Assembly (NCBI GenBank): GCA_964537035.1
Contig: CAZIAK010000047.1
Coordinates: 1-33,744, forward strand
Direction of reading: 5' to 3'
Source: CAZIAK01 sp964537035
Lineage (GTDB): Bacteria > Planctomycetota > B15-G4
Length of the DNA: 33,744 bases
Numbering within the stretch: the first letter of the stretch is position 1; each line of letters opens with the position of its first letter. Shown piece after piece: positions 1-8,641 of this stretch. A program made the position numbers and the translations under genes. The notes beneath the pieces were generated by a model. The model worked only from the letters and a program-made list of their open reading frames with translations, was not told the origin of the DNA and searched no databases.

Positions 1-1
1 G

Positions 2-1177
2 GAGCGCCGACGGCACCTGCCCGTTCTCGATGGCGTGCGGGGCCTGGCCATCGCCTTGGTGGTGGTCCACCACGCCTTCATGGCAGGAGCGCCAGCCCTG
101 ACGGGGTTTGACTCGGCGGCCTTTCGCATCGCTGGCGCCGGCTGGTGCGGCGTGGACCTGTTCTTCGTCCTGTCAGGCTTTCTGATCACTGGCGTGCTGC
201 TCGACTCACGAGGCAGCCAGAACTTCTTCAAGAACTTCTACGCGCGGCGCACCCTGCGCATCTTCCCGCTCTACTTCGCGGTGCTCTTTGGCGTGTTCGT
301 GGTCGCTCCCAGCCTGCAGATCGCAATGCTCGGTGACTATGTGGCCGACTCGGTGGGCGACCAGGGCTGGTTCTGGGCTCATCTCACCAACATCAGCATC
401 GTGGCCCGTGGCGGCTTCTACGACTACCTGGTGCCCAACGTGTTCTGGTCCCTCGCGGTCGAAGAGCAGTTCTACCTGGCCTGGCCCCTGGTGGTCTGGA
501 AGTGCGGCGAACGCGCGCTGGTCAAGCTCTGCGTCATCGGCTCGGTTTGCGCGCTGCTCTTTCGCGCGGGTCTGCTGTCCATGGGCAGTCCGGCGGTGGC
601 CACGTTTGTGCTGACCCCTGCTCGCCTCGACGCCCTGCTGCTCGGGTCCCTGGTGGCCTTGGTGCTGCGCAGCCCCGCTGCTGGCCACACCCTCGCCCGC
701 TGGTGGCGCCCGGCGGCCCTGCTGGGCGGAGCCGGTGTGGCCCTCTCGGCGGTGACCACCGGCGCCCTCGACTGGAACGAGCCCATGGTGGCAACCCTCG
801 GGTTTACCGGCATGGCCATGCTCTTCGCCGGAGGCATCGCCGGGTTGATCACCATGCCCAGAGACAACCGCCTGGTCACGCTCCTGAGCGCTGCCCCCCT
901 GCGCAGCCTGGGCAAGGTCTCCTACGCCGTCTACCTGTTTCACGGACCTGTGGGCAGCGTCATTCAGCGCTTCTATGACCCGGCCACGGCAGGGCGCATC
1001 ATGGGCTCCAACGTTCCCGCCACCACGATCTACACTCTGCTGATGTTCGCCGTGTCGTTCGCCTTGGGCCACGTGAGCTGGCGCCTGTTGGAGAACCCGG
1101 TACTGGCCCTGAAGCGGAGATTTTCCGATGGGCCAGCCGTCGCTCCACTGCAGCTGGCGGGCAACACCGGCGGCTGA
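2..1177 (+). CDS. Acyltransferase 3 family (OafA/YrhL-like) membrane O-acyltransferase, 5' partial
   Basis: Integral membrane acyltransferase that would transfer acetyl or other acyl groups to cell-surface glycans or lipids. The reading frame is open from base 2 and begins inside the family's N-terminal signature (RRRHLPVLDGVRGLAI), so the true start lies just before the window. The GTG at 35 is internal to this motif. Visible family features are a His pair (VVVHH) in the first membrane segment, WCGVDLFFVLSGFLITG, an RRTLRIFPLYF motif, FWSLAVEEQFYLAWPL and a terminal LENP. About ten hydrophobic segments run through the 391 visible residues, close to a full acyltransferase-3 domain. There is no C-terminal SGNH domain. 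The acceptor cannot be told from sequence. The neighbouring gene converges from the other strand, 94 bases away. Confidence 0.9.
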   Translation, partial: ERRRHLPVLDGVRGLAIALVVVHHAFMAGAPALTGFDSAAFRIAGAGWCGVDLFFVLSGFLITGVLLDSRGSQNFFKNFYARRTLRIFPLYFAVLFGVFVVAPSLQIAMLGDYVADSVGDQGWFWAHLTNISIVARGGFYDYLVPNVFWSLAVEEQFYLAWPLVVWKCGERALVKLCVIGSVCALLFRAGLLSMGSPAVATFVLTPARLDALLLGSLVALVLRSPAAGHTLARWWRPAALLGGAGVALSAVTTGALDWNEPMVATLGFTGMAMLFAGGIAGLITMPRDNRLVTLLSAAPLRSLGKVSYAVYLFHGPVGSVIQRFYDPATAGRIMGSNVPATTIYTLLMFAVSFALGHVSWRLLENPVLALKRRFSDGPAVAPLQLAGNTGG

Positions 1178-1271
1178 GCAGAGTGACCTGCCAGTCACCG
1201 ACCGAAAGGCTCGACAAGACGTTCGCGCCGATCTGCGAGCGGGTCGTGGCCATCCTGGAGCTACTGGACGG

Positions 1272-4184
1272 CTAGCCGTCTTCCACCACGATGTCCACTT
1301 GAAGGTCGTCGCCAACGACGAGTTCGACGGTCTTGACGACGTAGGTCTGGCGCAGCCAGCCCCGTGCCTGAGTCTGCATCTCCCAGTGCTCCTGCACGAT
1401 CTTGTAGTCCCCAGGATCCAGTCCCTCGAAGAGGTAGCGACCCTTCTTGGTGGTGGTGCGAGCCTCTGAATCCAGGCTGGGGTCCTCGTCTTCGTGCAGG
1501 TGGTACCGCCAGGGCGAGAGCTTCCACTGTGATTCTGGAGGCAAGGCGAACAGCACCGTACCGTCGAAGCACGGGAGACCATCTTCAAAGAGTGCCTCTC
1601 CCCACAGGGTCGCTGGCAGGGGCTTGCGCACAAGGGAGAGCAGCAACTGCTGCCGCTTCTCTTCGGGGCCAAGGCCTGCGATGTCCTGCAAGCTGGTCTC
1701 GTACTCGGGGTGTTCGCAGCGCAAGAGCAGATCGCCCGGAGGCAGCAGGTCCAAGTGAAAGCGACCCAGGGAGTCGGTACGCCCCTCCACTTCTCCCGCT
1801 GATGAACTGGCAGTGACAACCGCACCGGCGATGCCGCGACCACTGCTCCGATCATCAACCCGCCCCGAGACGCTGGCCGCCGAGAGGTAGAGGTCCACAT
1901 ACAGCTCGATTCCGGGAGCCAGGTCAACCGCTATCCTGTCACTGGCCACGCCGGCGGGTGAACTCGCTGACAAGGTCATGGGGCCCTGAGCCAACGTCCG
2001 CAGGGTGAACTCGCCGTCACCGTCGCTCGTGTCGGATTGAATCGACTTGCCCGCCATCGAGGTCAGCTCAACAACACAGCCGGGCAGCCCCCGGCCCTGG
2101 CTCAGCACTCGCCCCCGCAGCACGCCGTCGCTCATCAGTTCGAGGATCGCCTCTGTAGTCTCCCCCGGGCGGATGGTCACCAGCACACCTGCGCCCTGTT
2201 CGACCCGCAGCATGTGTTCAGCGGCGGGGAGATCGGCGAAGTGAAATCGCCCAAGCTGGTCTGACCGCGCCGAACGTCCAGACGCCCCGTCTGGCTGACC
2301 GGCCAATGTCGCCGTGACAAGACGCCCGGGGGCCGGCACACCTGCCCGTGACCGAAGGCTCCCCTGAACGTCTCCGCCCACCGCCATGGGCACCATGATC
2401 TCGCGCCATTGCCCAGGCAGGTCGAAACGCAACGTCTCGCTCGCAGCGGGCACAAAGCCACGACGATTGACGGCCACGAAGTAGCTGCCCACCGAGATTC
2501 CTGAGAACTGAAAGGCCCCGTGGCGATCAGTGAAGGTCTCCTGCGGGATCGTGCCTGCCGTGCGTGAACGCAGTGAGACTGCAGCGCCCACAACAGGTCG
2601 GCCGTCGGCGCTGGAGTGAACCAGCCCCTGCAAGATGCCCTCGCGACGCACGACCACGTAGCGATAGCCATCACGACCCGCGGGCAGGTCCAGGGGCCCA
2701 CCGGCCCACGACGTGAAGCCCGGCGCGGTCACATCGAGCAGCAGATCTTCCGCAGCAAGACCACTCACAGACCACTCACCTGCGCGAGGACCGGTTCTCA
2801 CTCTCAGTTGGGATGACAGCGAAGGTCCCTGCAGCAAGAGAGCAGCCTCAGACCTCACCGATGCTGTGGGAGCAGGGCCGTCAATCAGCGGCAGGCTGGG
2901 CAGGTCGTTCCAGGTCACTTCGATCTCACCCCCGTCGACAACACGGAGCCGGACAGCCGCGAGCTCGGTGCAGGTGAACTCCAGGTCTGTGGTCCCGGGC
3001 TGCACTCGGTCAGCCAGTGCTGCCATCCAGCCCGCCGCCCCTACGTAGACGCGATACAGGGGATGGGCCAAGCCGTCCAGGACGAAAGCGCCCGCCCTGT
3101 CTGTCATCACCACAGACTCCTGCCGCCTGTTGACCAGCGAGAGGAACTCTCCGTGAACGCTGCCATCATCTGAACGGCGATAGGGGCTCGCCGAGGCCAC
3201 CACTCGCACGCCAGCCAGGGCCGCACCATCACCGTTGAGCACATGCCCGCTGATGATCGAACCGAGGGGCAGGATCAACTCACCCACCTCCACGGTATTG
3301 AGTTCACCGGTGAAGTCCAATCGATCGGACACCCAGGGCAAAGCGCCATCAAGCCACAGCCCCAGCCAACCCGCGCCAGGGGACAAGCCGGTCAGCGTGA
3401 AGCCCCCCCGCTCATCGGAAAGGACCGACAGGAGGCTCGGCAAGAACTGCCTCTCTGTATCGCCCAACCCTCTCCAAGGCAGGCCCCGCATGGGTTCCCA
3501 GAGCAAGGGGCGCACGGAGACGCCGGAGAGCGGACGACCCGAAGCGTCCAACACTCTTCCGGTGATAAGCAGCTCCCGATCCAGAACGATGGGTGGCACC
3601 ACCGTGAGCTGATCGCCGACCCACTCGACAAACTCCAAGACCGTGCCGTGATGTTCAGCGCTCACCACAAGCTGCAATACCACCGCCTCACCGTTGCTGG
3701 ACCAAGGGTTGATGCGCAGCCCCTCCGTGTGCATCGAGAAGCGACCTTCCTTCTCCGATCTCACCTCGGCGGCAAGGCGCGGCAGAGGCAAGGGTTCGTC
3801 CGGGTGATCGGCCCGGTGTCGCTGGCGCTGCAGATCCAATGCCCTGCGGTCGGGCAGCAGTCCCACTCGCGCACCCACTACGGGCCGGCCGTCTTGGTCG
3901 ACAATCTGACCGATGAGATTGGGTGGATCAGGAGCTGGCTTAGACAGATCCTCGATCAGCGCCAACTCCCCAGCGGCAATCGGCTCCGCCAGCGCCGGCG
4001 CTGCAAGGACACCCTTTTCTGCACCTGCCGCAGACAAGACAGCAGGGCCCAGCGGTGATTCGACGTCGGCCCTACCCACGAACTGCACCGACGGTGCCGC
4101 GTCTTCCGAGTCGAGCAACAGCAGCGAGAATGAGAGCACCGCCCCCACTCCAAGCGTTGCCGCGGCGATCAGACCCAGACGCAT
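1272..4184 (-). CDS. Large carboxypeptidase-regulatory-like (CarboxypepD_reg) repeat protein, membrane-anchored or secreted
   Basis: A 970-residue protein with an N-terminal hydrophobic segment (about residues 3-24), then a low-complexity linker to about residue 88. At least seven beta-sandwich repeats follow, each opening with a variant of the CarboxypepD_reg signature: IGQIVDQDGRPVVGARV, ITGRVLDASGRPLSGVSV, ISGHVLNGDGAALAGVRV, LQGLVHSSADGRPVVGAAV, VQGSLRSRAGVPAPGRLV, LRGRVLSQGRGLPGCVVEL and VSGRVDDRSSGRGIAGAVV. Each tends to continue into a D..G.F...L..G.Y-type strand pattern (for example DRHGAFQFSGISVGSYFVAV). No catalytic motif is visible, so a structural or adhesive envelope role is inferred. 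The gene lies 81 bases downstream of the TlpA-like gene on the same strand, with a GC-rich hairpin between them. The start is the ATG before RLGLIAAATLG. Confidence 0.8.
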   Translation of the reverse strand: MRLGLIAAATLGVGAVLSFSLLLLDSEDAAPSVQFVGRADVESPLGPAVLSAAGAEKGVLAAPALAEPIAAGELALIEDLSKPAPDPPNLIGQIVDQDGRPVVGARVGLLPDRRALDLQRQRHRADHPDEPLPLPRLAAEVRSEKEGRFSMHTEGLRINPWSSNGEAVVLQLVVSAEHHGTVLEFVEWVGDQLTVVPPIVLDRELLITGRVLDASGRPLSGVSVRPLLWEPMRGLPWRGLGDTERQFLPSLLSVLSDERGGFTLTGLSPGAGWLGLWLDGALPWVSDRLDFTGELNTVEVGELILPLGSIISGHVLNGDGAALAGVRVVASASPYRRSDDGSVHGEFLSLVNRRQESVVMTDRAGAFVLDGLAHPLYRVYVGAAGWMAALADRVQPGTTDLEFTCTELAAVRLRVVDGGEIEVTWNDLPSLPLIDGPAPTASVRSEAALLLQGPSLSSQLRVRTGPRAGEWSVSGLAAEDLLLDVTAPGFTSWAGGPLDLPAGRDGYRYVVVRREGILQGLVHSSADGRPVVGAAVSLRSRTAGTIPQETFTDRHGAFQFSGISVGSYFVAVNRRGFVPAASETLRFDLPGQWREIMVPMAVGGDVQGSLRSRAGVPAPGRLVTATLAGQPDGASGRSARSDQLGRFHFADLPAAEHMLRVEQGAGVLVTIRPGETTEAILELMSDGVLRGRVLSQGRGLPGCVVELTSMAGKSIQSDTSDGDGEFTLRTLAQGPMTLSASSPAGVASDRIAVDLAPGIELYVDLYLSAASVSGRVDDRSSGRGIAGAVVTASSSAGEVEGRTDSLGRFHLDLLPPGDLLLRCEHPEYETSLQDIAGLGPEEKRQQLLLSLVRKPLPATLWGEALFEDGLPCFDGTVLFALPPESQWKLSPWRYHLHEDEDPSLDSEARTTTKKGRYLFEGLDPGDYKIVQEHWEMQTQARGWLRQTYVVKTVELVVGDDLQVDIVVEDG

Positions 4185-4234
4185 CCCTGTCTCCCAAGCC
4201 GAACTGCCCGCTGGCGCAGAATCGCCCCAGCGAC

Positions 4235-4253
4235 AGCCCCCCTCAGGGGGGCT
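4235..4253 (-). terminator. GC-rich hairpin between the TlpA-like gene and the repeat-protein gene
   Basis: Perfect 8-bp arms (AGCCCCCC and GGGGGGCT) around a 3-base loop, 12 bases after the minus-strand stop of the TlpA-like gene. No T run follows on the minus strand. It may be a T-less or partial terminator, or a processing or attenuation hairpin, rather than a classical intrinsic terminator. Confidence 0.45.
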
Positions 4254-4265
4254 CGCGCCGCAGCA

Positions 4266-5501
4266 TCACTCCGCCAGCAGTTCCTCGACGATACCCGAGA
4301 AGGCGGCGCGCAGCGCCTGAAACTCCGCGCCTGTCGCCGGACCGCTGAAGCCCTGGTAGACCGCGCGCACCCGGCCGTCGCCATGAAGGAAGACGGTCGT
4401 GGGGTAGCTGCGCACCTTGTCCAGGAAGGGCAGGGCCTCGCTGGCGGCGTCCTTGTCGGACAGGCCGGCGACCAGCAAGGGGTAGGTCACGCCGTGGCGG
4501 GCGGCGTAGCGGCGCACCTGCTCGGCGTCTCGCTCCAGATCTCCGGTGACCTCGAAGGCCAGGCCCAAGATCGAGAGGCCTTGCTCGCCGTAGATGTTGG
4601 AGAAGTCGGCCATGAGGTCGCTGGCGTCGTGACAGTTGGGGCACCAGCTGCCGAAGATCTGGATCACCCTCGCCTTGCCCGCGAAGGCCGGGTCGTCCAG
4701 GGTGCGCAGCTCGCCGGTCAGGTCGGGGAAGGACAGGCTGGCGAAGTCCGCCGACTCGATGAACCGGGTCAGGGCGAAGCCGTCGGGCATGACGAAGTCG
4801 CCGTCCCGCTCGGCGGTGAAGGTCTCGTGCCACGACTCTCGGGACCAGAACTCGCCGGCCAAGGTGCCTGTATCCGACAGCTGCATCCTGAACAGGAAGG
4901 CGTGAGCTCCGTCGAAGCATGAGAGGGTCAGATCGTCGCCGTCGAGATCGCCGGCCAGGTAGCGGTAGTCGCCGGTGGTGGTCATGAAGGTGCCGGACAG
5001 GTGGCCCGCGTCATCGAGGGAGAAGACCGCCGCCGCCGGTTGGTCGTCGCTCTCGAACTGGACCTTCCAGCGACCTGCCAGCGCGGCGCCCTGGCCCGAG
5101 TTCTCGTCGAACGTCGCCCGCTCGGCAGCACCGGCCCGGGCGTGAAAGCCCATGCGTGTCCACAGATCAGGCCCCCGCCGTTTGACCCACTCGCCGTCGA
5201 GAGAGCGGCCGTCGCCCGAGAGCGTGGCCGTGATCACCGCGTCGTAGTGATCGATGTCTAGGGTGAGCTCATCGCCCTCCCAGCTCGCGGTGGGCACGGG
5301 GATGCGCTCGACGCCGTTGACCAGGTGCGCGGTCCAGCCGTCTGCGTCCTGGGCCAGATCGAGGCCAAACGCCAGCTCTGCGCCGGGGCTGTCGAGCCAG
5401 GCACCCCAGATCCCGGTGGCGGGCTGGGCTGGTGAGCAAGAGGTGGTCATGAGCAACAGCGCCGAGGCGAGAGAGAGCAGCAGAAGGGCAGAAGGTTTCA
5501 T
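4266..5501 (-). CDS. TlpA-like thioredoxin-fold lipoprotein
   Basis: A 411-residue exported protein with a lipoprotein-type signal peptide (MKPSALLLLSLASALLLMTTSCSPA), where the Cys of TTSC is the probable lipidation site. The C-terminal third is a TlpA/AhpC-TSA-like redoxin domain with the active-site pair in SWCPNCHD (C287 and C290). It is followed by a Y-P-LLVAGL stretch, a cis-Pro-like SYPTTVFL and DGRVRAVYQGF. A Cys-Pro-Asn-Cys pair in this family usually serves thiol-disulfide exchange, for example in cytochrome c maturation or extracytoplasmic protein reduction. Residues about 30-250 form a separate beta-rich domain with two similar halves (LDGEWVKRRG and LAGEFWSRES). This architecture of a long N-terminal region before TlpA is common in several environmental phyla, and the domain's function is unknown. 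The gene is divergent from the FmdB-type gene, with a 170-base intergenic region holding both promoters. Confidence 0.85.
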   Translation of the reverse strand: MKPSALLLLSLASALLLMTTSCSPAQPATGIWGAWLDSPGAELAFGLDLAQDADGWTAHLVNGVERIPVPTASWEGDELTLDIDHYDAVITATLSGDGRSLDGEWVKRRGPDLWTRMGFHARAGAAERATFDENSGQGAALAGRWKVQFESDDQPAAAVFSLDDAGHLSGTFMTTTGDYRYLAGDLDGDDLTLSCFDGAHAFLFRMQLSDTGTLAGEFWSRESWHETFTAERDGDFVMPDGFALTRFIESADFASLSFPDLTGELRTLDDPAFAGKARVIQIFGSWCPNCHDASDLMADFSNIYGEQGLSILGLAFEVTGDLERDAEQVRRYAARHGVTYPLLVAGLSDKDAASEALPFLDKVRSYPTTVFLHGDGRVRAVYQGFSGPATGAEFQALRAAFSGIVEELLAE

Positions 5502-5671
5502 GAGAGCCAGTCTCCAGACCCCGCACCCCCATCGCCAGCCCGAAGCGAGGAGCCGCCGCAGCCAGCAGGGGGCAAGCTCGCAAGCTGTGCGTCATGCGCC
5601 CTGATGTCGAGCGCTGCGATGGCGTCACATCGACGCGGACGAGGCCTGCCGCGCCTGCTAGACTGCCCCCC

Positions 5672-6151
5672 ATGCCTCTCTACGAATACCTGTGCAGCCA
5701 GTGCCACCACCCCTTCGAAGAACTCGTCTACGGCGACGAAGTGGTGAGCTGTCCCGATTGCGACAGCGCCAAGGTGGTCAAGCAACTCTCCGCCTTCGCC
5801 GTGAGCCACACCACGGCCCTGCCCGATGCCTGCACGGGCACCAGCGGCTGCCCCGGAGTCCCCTCAGGCCCCTCTGCGGCGGCGCCCCAGAAAACTGCCA
5901 GTTCGGCCAGTAGCCAGGCCCCAGCCCCCCAACCCAGCGCCAGCGCGAGCGCGAGTGCAGGCGCGAGTGCAGGCGCAAGAGCAGGCGCGAGTGCGAGGCC
6001 AAGCGCACCAAGCAAGCGCACCAAGCAAGCGCACCAAGCAAGCGCACCAAGCAAGCGCACCAAGCCTCCCCAAAACGACCACCCAATCGGCCACACAAGC
6101 CGAGCATTCCACCGGGCAGGGCTGCCCTGTTTTTCGCCAAGGGGGGTCTGA
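5672..6151 (+). CDS. FmdB-family zinc-ribbon protein with a long repetitive C-terminal tail
   Basis: The first about 45 residues match the FmdB/CxxC_CXXC_SSSS regulatory zinc-ribbon family. It begins MPLYEYLCSQC and has Cys pairs C8/C11 and C27/C30 to bind zinc, followed by VVKQLSAFAV. Members are small (typically about 70-110 residues) and have suggested regulatory roles. This one is 159 residues because of a Ala/Ser/Gly/Lys-rich tail encoded by a 12-bp tandem repeat followed by a 13-bp tandem repeat. The last codons lie in the left arm of a 27-bp inverted repeat. The ATG at 5672 is chosen because the family always starts MP-YEY. The open frame extends further upstream but shows no family similarity there. 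Function beyond zinc binding is not known. Confidence 0.85.
   Translation: MPLYEYLCSQCHHPFEELVYGDEVVSCPDCDSAKVVKQLSAFAVSHTTALPDACTGTSGCPGVPSGPSAAAPQKTASSASSQAPAPQPSASASASAGASAGARAGASARPSAPSKRTKQAHQASAPSKRTKPPQNDHPIGHTSRAFHRAGLPCFSPRGV
5949..5996 (+). repeat. 12-bp in-frame tandem repeat in the FmdB-type gene
   Basis: Four units of the form GCGCGAGTGCAG (the third is GCGCAAGAGCAG and the last ends in CGA) encode an Ala-Ser-Ala-Gly-type stretch. The unit is a multiple of three, so copy-number change would keep the frame. A looser copy lies just upstream. Confidence 0.85.
6002..6065 (+). repeat. 13-bp tandem repeat, about five copies, in the FmdB-type gene
   Basis: The unit AGCGCACCAAGCA is repeated four times exactly, followed by a fifth copy missing its last base. 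Because 13 is not a multiple of three, three units (39 bp) encode a 13-residue peptide period (SAPSKRTKQAHQA). All three forward frames stay open through the tract. Gain or loss of one unit would shift the frame of everything downstream. Confidence 0.95.
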
Positions 6152-6220
6152 AGCGAGTGTGGAGGCTCTGCCGACCCTGTCTGAGCGAAACGGCCCCCCT
6201 TGGCGAAAAACAGGGCAGCC
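6120..6220. repeat. 27-bp perfect inverted repeat, probable bidirectional terminator
   Basis: Bases 6120-6146 and 6194-6220 are exact reverse complements (27 bp), separated by 47 bases. The element lies between two convergent genes: it overlaps the last codons of the FmdB-type gene and ends 33 bases before the stop of the minus-strand peptidase gene. The arms contain a run of five T on one strand and five A on the other. Position suggests transcription termination for both genes. The unusual arm length also fits a small dispersed palindromic element. Confidence 0.8.
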
Positions 6221-6253
6221 CGGAACCTCGCAGAAAAAAGCCGAGCGAGTGTG

Positions 6254-8554
6254 CTAGAGCAGCCCCTTCACATGAGCCTTCACCGCTCGCTCCAACCCGT
6301 TCCAGTCGACCCCACCAAAGGCCACCTCTGCCGCGCCCTTCTGGTCAGCGCCGTCGACCAGAGCCTGGCGATAGGTCTCGTACATCTTCTTCTCGTCCCG
6401 ACCTGAGTGCAGCAGGTAGTGCACGAGCGCCCAGCCCTGGGCGTAGTGCAGGCCCGCGTCGGCGTAGAACTCTGACTGACTCATCTGCACCAGCTCACTC
6501 AGCTTGGTCCAGCGGGTGCCCTTGGCGGTGAGACTCGCCACGTGATTCATCAGCGGCGCACCGGGGGTCATCTTGCCCCGCTTCAACGTCGCCGTCTCGA
6601 AGTACTCGGCAGTACCTTCGTTGAACCAGATCGGCGCGTCGGACACATGGCGATCGAGGTACTGATGAAAGCCCTCGTGGCGAATGGTGCGCATCATCCC
6701 CTCGTGATCGGGAAGGTTCCAGATGAGCAGCTGCTTGAGCACGGGCGTGTAGACGCCTGCGGTGTTCACCGGCGCTGAGCCGAACAGATCGCCGGCGTAG
6801 TTCATGTAGCCCGAGGCACCTGAGAAGATGTAGACGAGGTAGCGGTCCGGGTCGTCGTCGCTCTCCTCCCCTCGACCGAACATGCGCTCGTACATGGAGA
6901 GCGCCTGCTCGAGGCTCTTGGTGGCTTCAGAGCAGGTCTTCTGGCTCAGGTCCGAGCGCACCTCGTAGCTCTTCGACTTGAACTCGTAGGCCGTGGACCA
7001 CTCGGGGCCGAAGCGGGCCCGGGTCATCATGAAGGCCACGCCTTCGAGCTCAGCAGGGGGGACACCGTCGGCGATGGCCCTGCGCATGGCCTCCCTGGCC
7101 CCTTCGTAGTCACCCGCCTGCACCAACGCCCCGGCCAGGGAGACGCAGAGACGGTCGTCGAGCGCGGACACCGACTTGTCGTCGGTCTCACCGGCAGAGA
7201 CCAAGGCCCGCAGCTCGGCCAGGGCTTCCTCCCGGCGGTCGAGGGCGGTCAACATGTTCAGTCGCAACAGGTAGGCCGGCGCGAAACCGGGGTAGGCCTC
7301 GATGACCTTGTCGCAGGTCGCCAGGCACTCTGCCTGTTGACCCAGGCGGGCCTGAACCTCCGCCGTCATGAACAGCCGGAACCCGTCAGAGACCTTCTTG
7401 GAGGACAGGTCCTCCATGTAGGTCAGGATCTTCTTGAAGCTGCCCTTGGCGGCGAAGCCCTCGAACAGCTCGAGATACTCCTTGTTGCCCGGAAACTGCA
7501 CACCTGGGTACTCGGGTAGCAGCCCTCTGGGCCGCTCCTTCGCGCGCCCCACCCGATCCGCGAGATCGGTGGACAGCTCATCGAGGGGGTCGTAGGTCTC
7601 GTCGAAGTCATCCCACGCTGTTTGCACCCAGGCATCGGCGAGGCCCTCGAGCCAGGCCGTGTTTGCCTGACCGTTGAGCACCAGGCCAGAGATCTTGGGA
7701 CAGCCACGAAAGCCGAACTGGCCGAACGACTTGCCCCTCTTCTTGGCCTTCAGAAACGTGCGCCCGTTGGCGCTGGCGGTGATGGTCGACGAGCTCACGT
7801 TGACCTTGATGGTGTACTTCTCACCGATCTCCAGGGGCGTCTTGGGGTTGTCGTCGAGTTCTTCGACCTTGTCGCCCAGGACATGCACGATGCGGGCCGT
7901 CTTGTAGAAACCGTACTGCTCTCGGGGATAGCCGAAGTAGATGTAATAGACCCCCTCGCCGCCCGCGTTGATCACCACCATGGGGTTGGAATACAAGGAC
8001 CCCAGAAGATCGTCTCGGTCGGTGATGCGCCCGGAGACCTCCACGCTGTAACCCCCATCGAAGACGATGGGATGCATGGGAGCGCCGCCGAACCACTGGA
8101 AGTCCGAGGCCTCCAGGGATGTGCCCACTCCCAAGAGCTCAAGCAGCTCTCGAAACGTCTGCGTGTCCCCGTCACCGCCTTCGCCGTCAGCGGGCGCGGC
8201 GTCCGGGTCCCGCTCGTAGCTCACCTTGATCTTGCCCGAGCGCTCGTTGTAGCTCTCCAGGTCCCCCGAGATGAGGTCCTCTGCTTGGGGACGCTCGTGA
8301 GTCGCCCAGAACGCAGACAGCTTCAAGATCTCCTTGATGCGGTGGATCTGCAGCAGCATGTAGTCCTGGTCGCCGTGCTCGTCGACGAGAGCGAGGACCG
8401 CGTCATGCCCCTGCTCCAGCTCACCATCGTCGACGAGTTGACGGGCCGCGGCCAATCCTGCACGCAAGGCCTCTTCGCCGGACTGGCCCCAGGTCAACGC
8501 CGGGCAACAGGCCAGCAGTACCAAGATCCGCATCCCACTTTGCCAGCCCTGCAT
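6254..8554 (-). CDS. Secreted gluzincin-type zinc metallopeptidase (DUF1570-like) with lectin-fold and TPR-like regions
   Basis: A 766-residue exported protein. The start at 8554 is preferred because GGAGGG lies 6 bases before it and it gives a short signal peptide (MRILVLLACCPALTWG follows 7 residues later). The open frame runs 54 bases further upstream without a ribosome site. After the signal comes a beta-rich region (roughly residues 140-310, for example GGYSVEVSGRITDRDDLLGS) resembling concanavalin/LamG-type sandwich domains. A helical tetratricopeptide-like part follows (about 360-520). The C-terminal zinc-peptidase domain has HEGFH (H626, E627, H630), and FNEGTAEYFE 14 residues on supplies the likely third ligand E646. 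HExxH followed by NEG-AEY is typical of the peptidase MA/DUF1570 group frequent in Planctomycetes. The substrate is unknown. Confidence 0.85.
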   Translation of the reverse strand: MQGWQSGMRILVLLACCPALTWGQSGEEALRAGLAAARQLVDDGELEQGHDAVLALVDEHGDQDYMLLQIHRIKEILKLSAFWATHERPQAEDLISGDLESYNERSGKIKVSYERDPDAAPADGEGGDGDTQTFRELLELLGVGTSLEASDFQWFGGAPMHPIVFDGGYSVEVSGRITDRDDLLGSLYSNPMVVINAGGEGVYYIYFGYPREQYGFYKTARIVHVLGDKVEELDDNPKTPLEIGEKYTIKVNVSSSTITASANGRTFLKAKKRGKSFGQFGFRGCPKISGLVLNGQANTAWLEGLADAWVQTAWDDFDETYDPLDELSTDLADRVGRAKERPRGLLPEYPGVQFPGNKEYLELFEGFAAKGSFKKILTYMEDLSSKKVSDGFRLFMTAEVQARLGQQAECLATCDKVIEAYPGFAPAYLLRLNMLTALDRREEALAELRALVSAGETDDKSVSALDDRLCVSLAGALVQAGDYEGAREAMRRAIADGVPPAELEGVAFMMTRARFGPEWSTAYEFKSKSYEVRSDLSQKTCSEATKSLEQALSMYERMFGRGEESDDDPDRYLVYIFSGASGYMNYAGDLFGSAPVNTAGVYTPVLKQLLIWNLPDHEGMMRTIRHEGFHQYLDRHVSDAPIWFNEGTAEYFETATLKRGKMTPGAPLMNHVASLTAKGTRWTKLSELVQMSQSEFYADAGLHYAQGWALVHYLLHSGRDEKKMYETYRQALVDGADQKGAAEVAFGGVDWNGLERAVKAHVKGLL

Positions 8555-8641
8555 GGCCATCCCTCCGGTTCCCGATCCGGCCTCCGCCAAACGCGAAAGC
8601 AGCGGCACAGCCTACCACGGGATCGGAAGGGGCCTCACCCC

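Noticed and set aside
1267..1280. 14-base perfect palindrome GACGGCTAGCCGTC at the stop of the repeat-protein gene
   Set aside because: It has no loop and no T run, so it is a poor hairpin; a chance palindrome in GC-rich DNA is the simpler reading.
206..1927. Long minus-strand frame opposite the acyltransferase
   Set aside because: It crosses from the antisense of one real gene into another frame of the repeat-protein gene, and its composition is that of a shadow frame.
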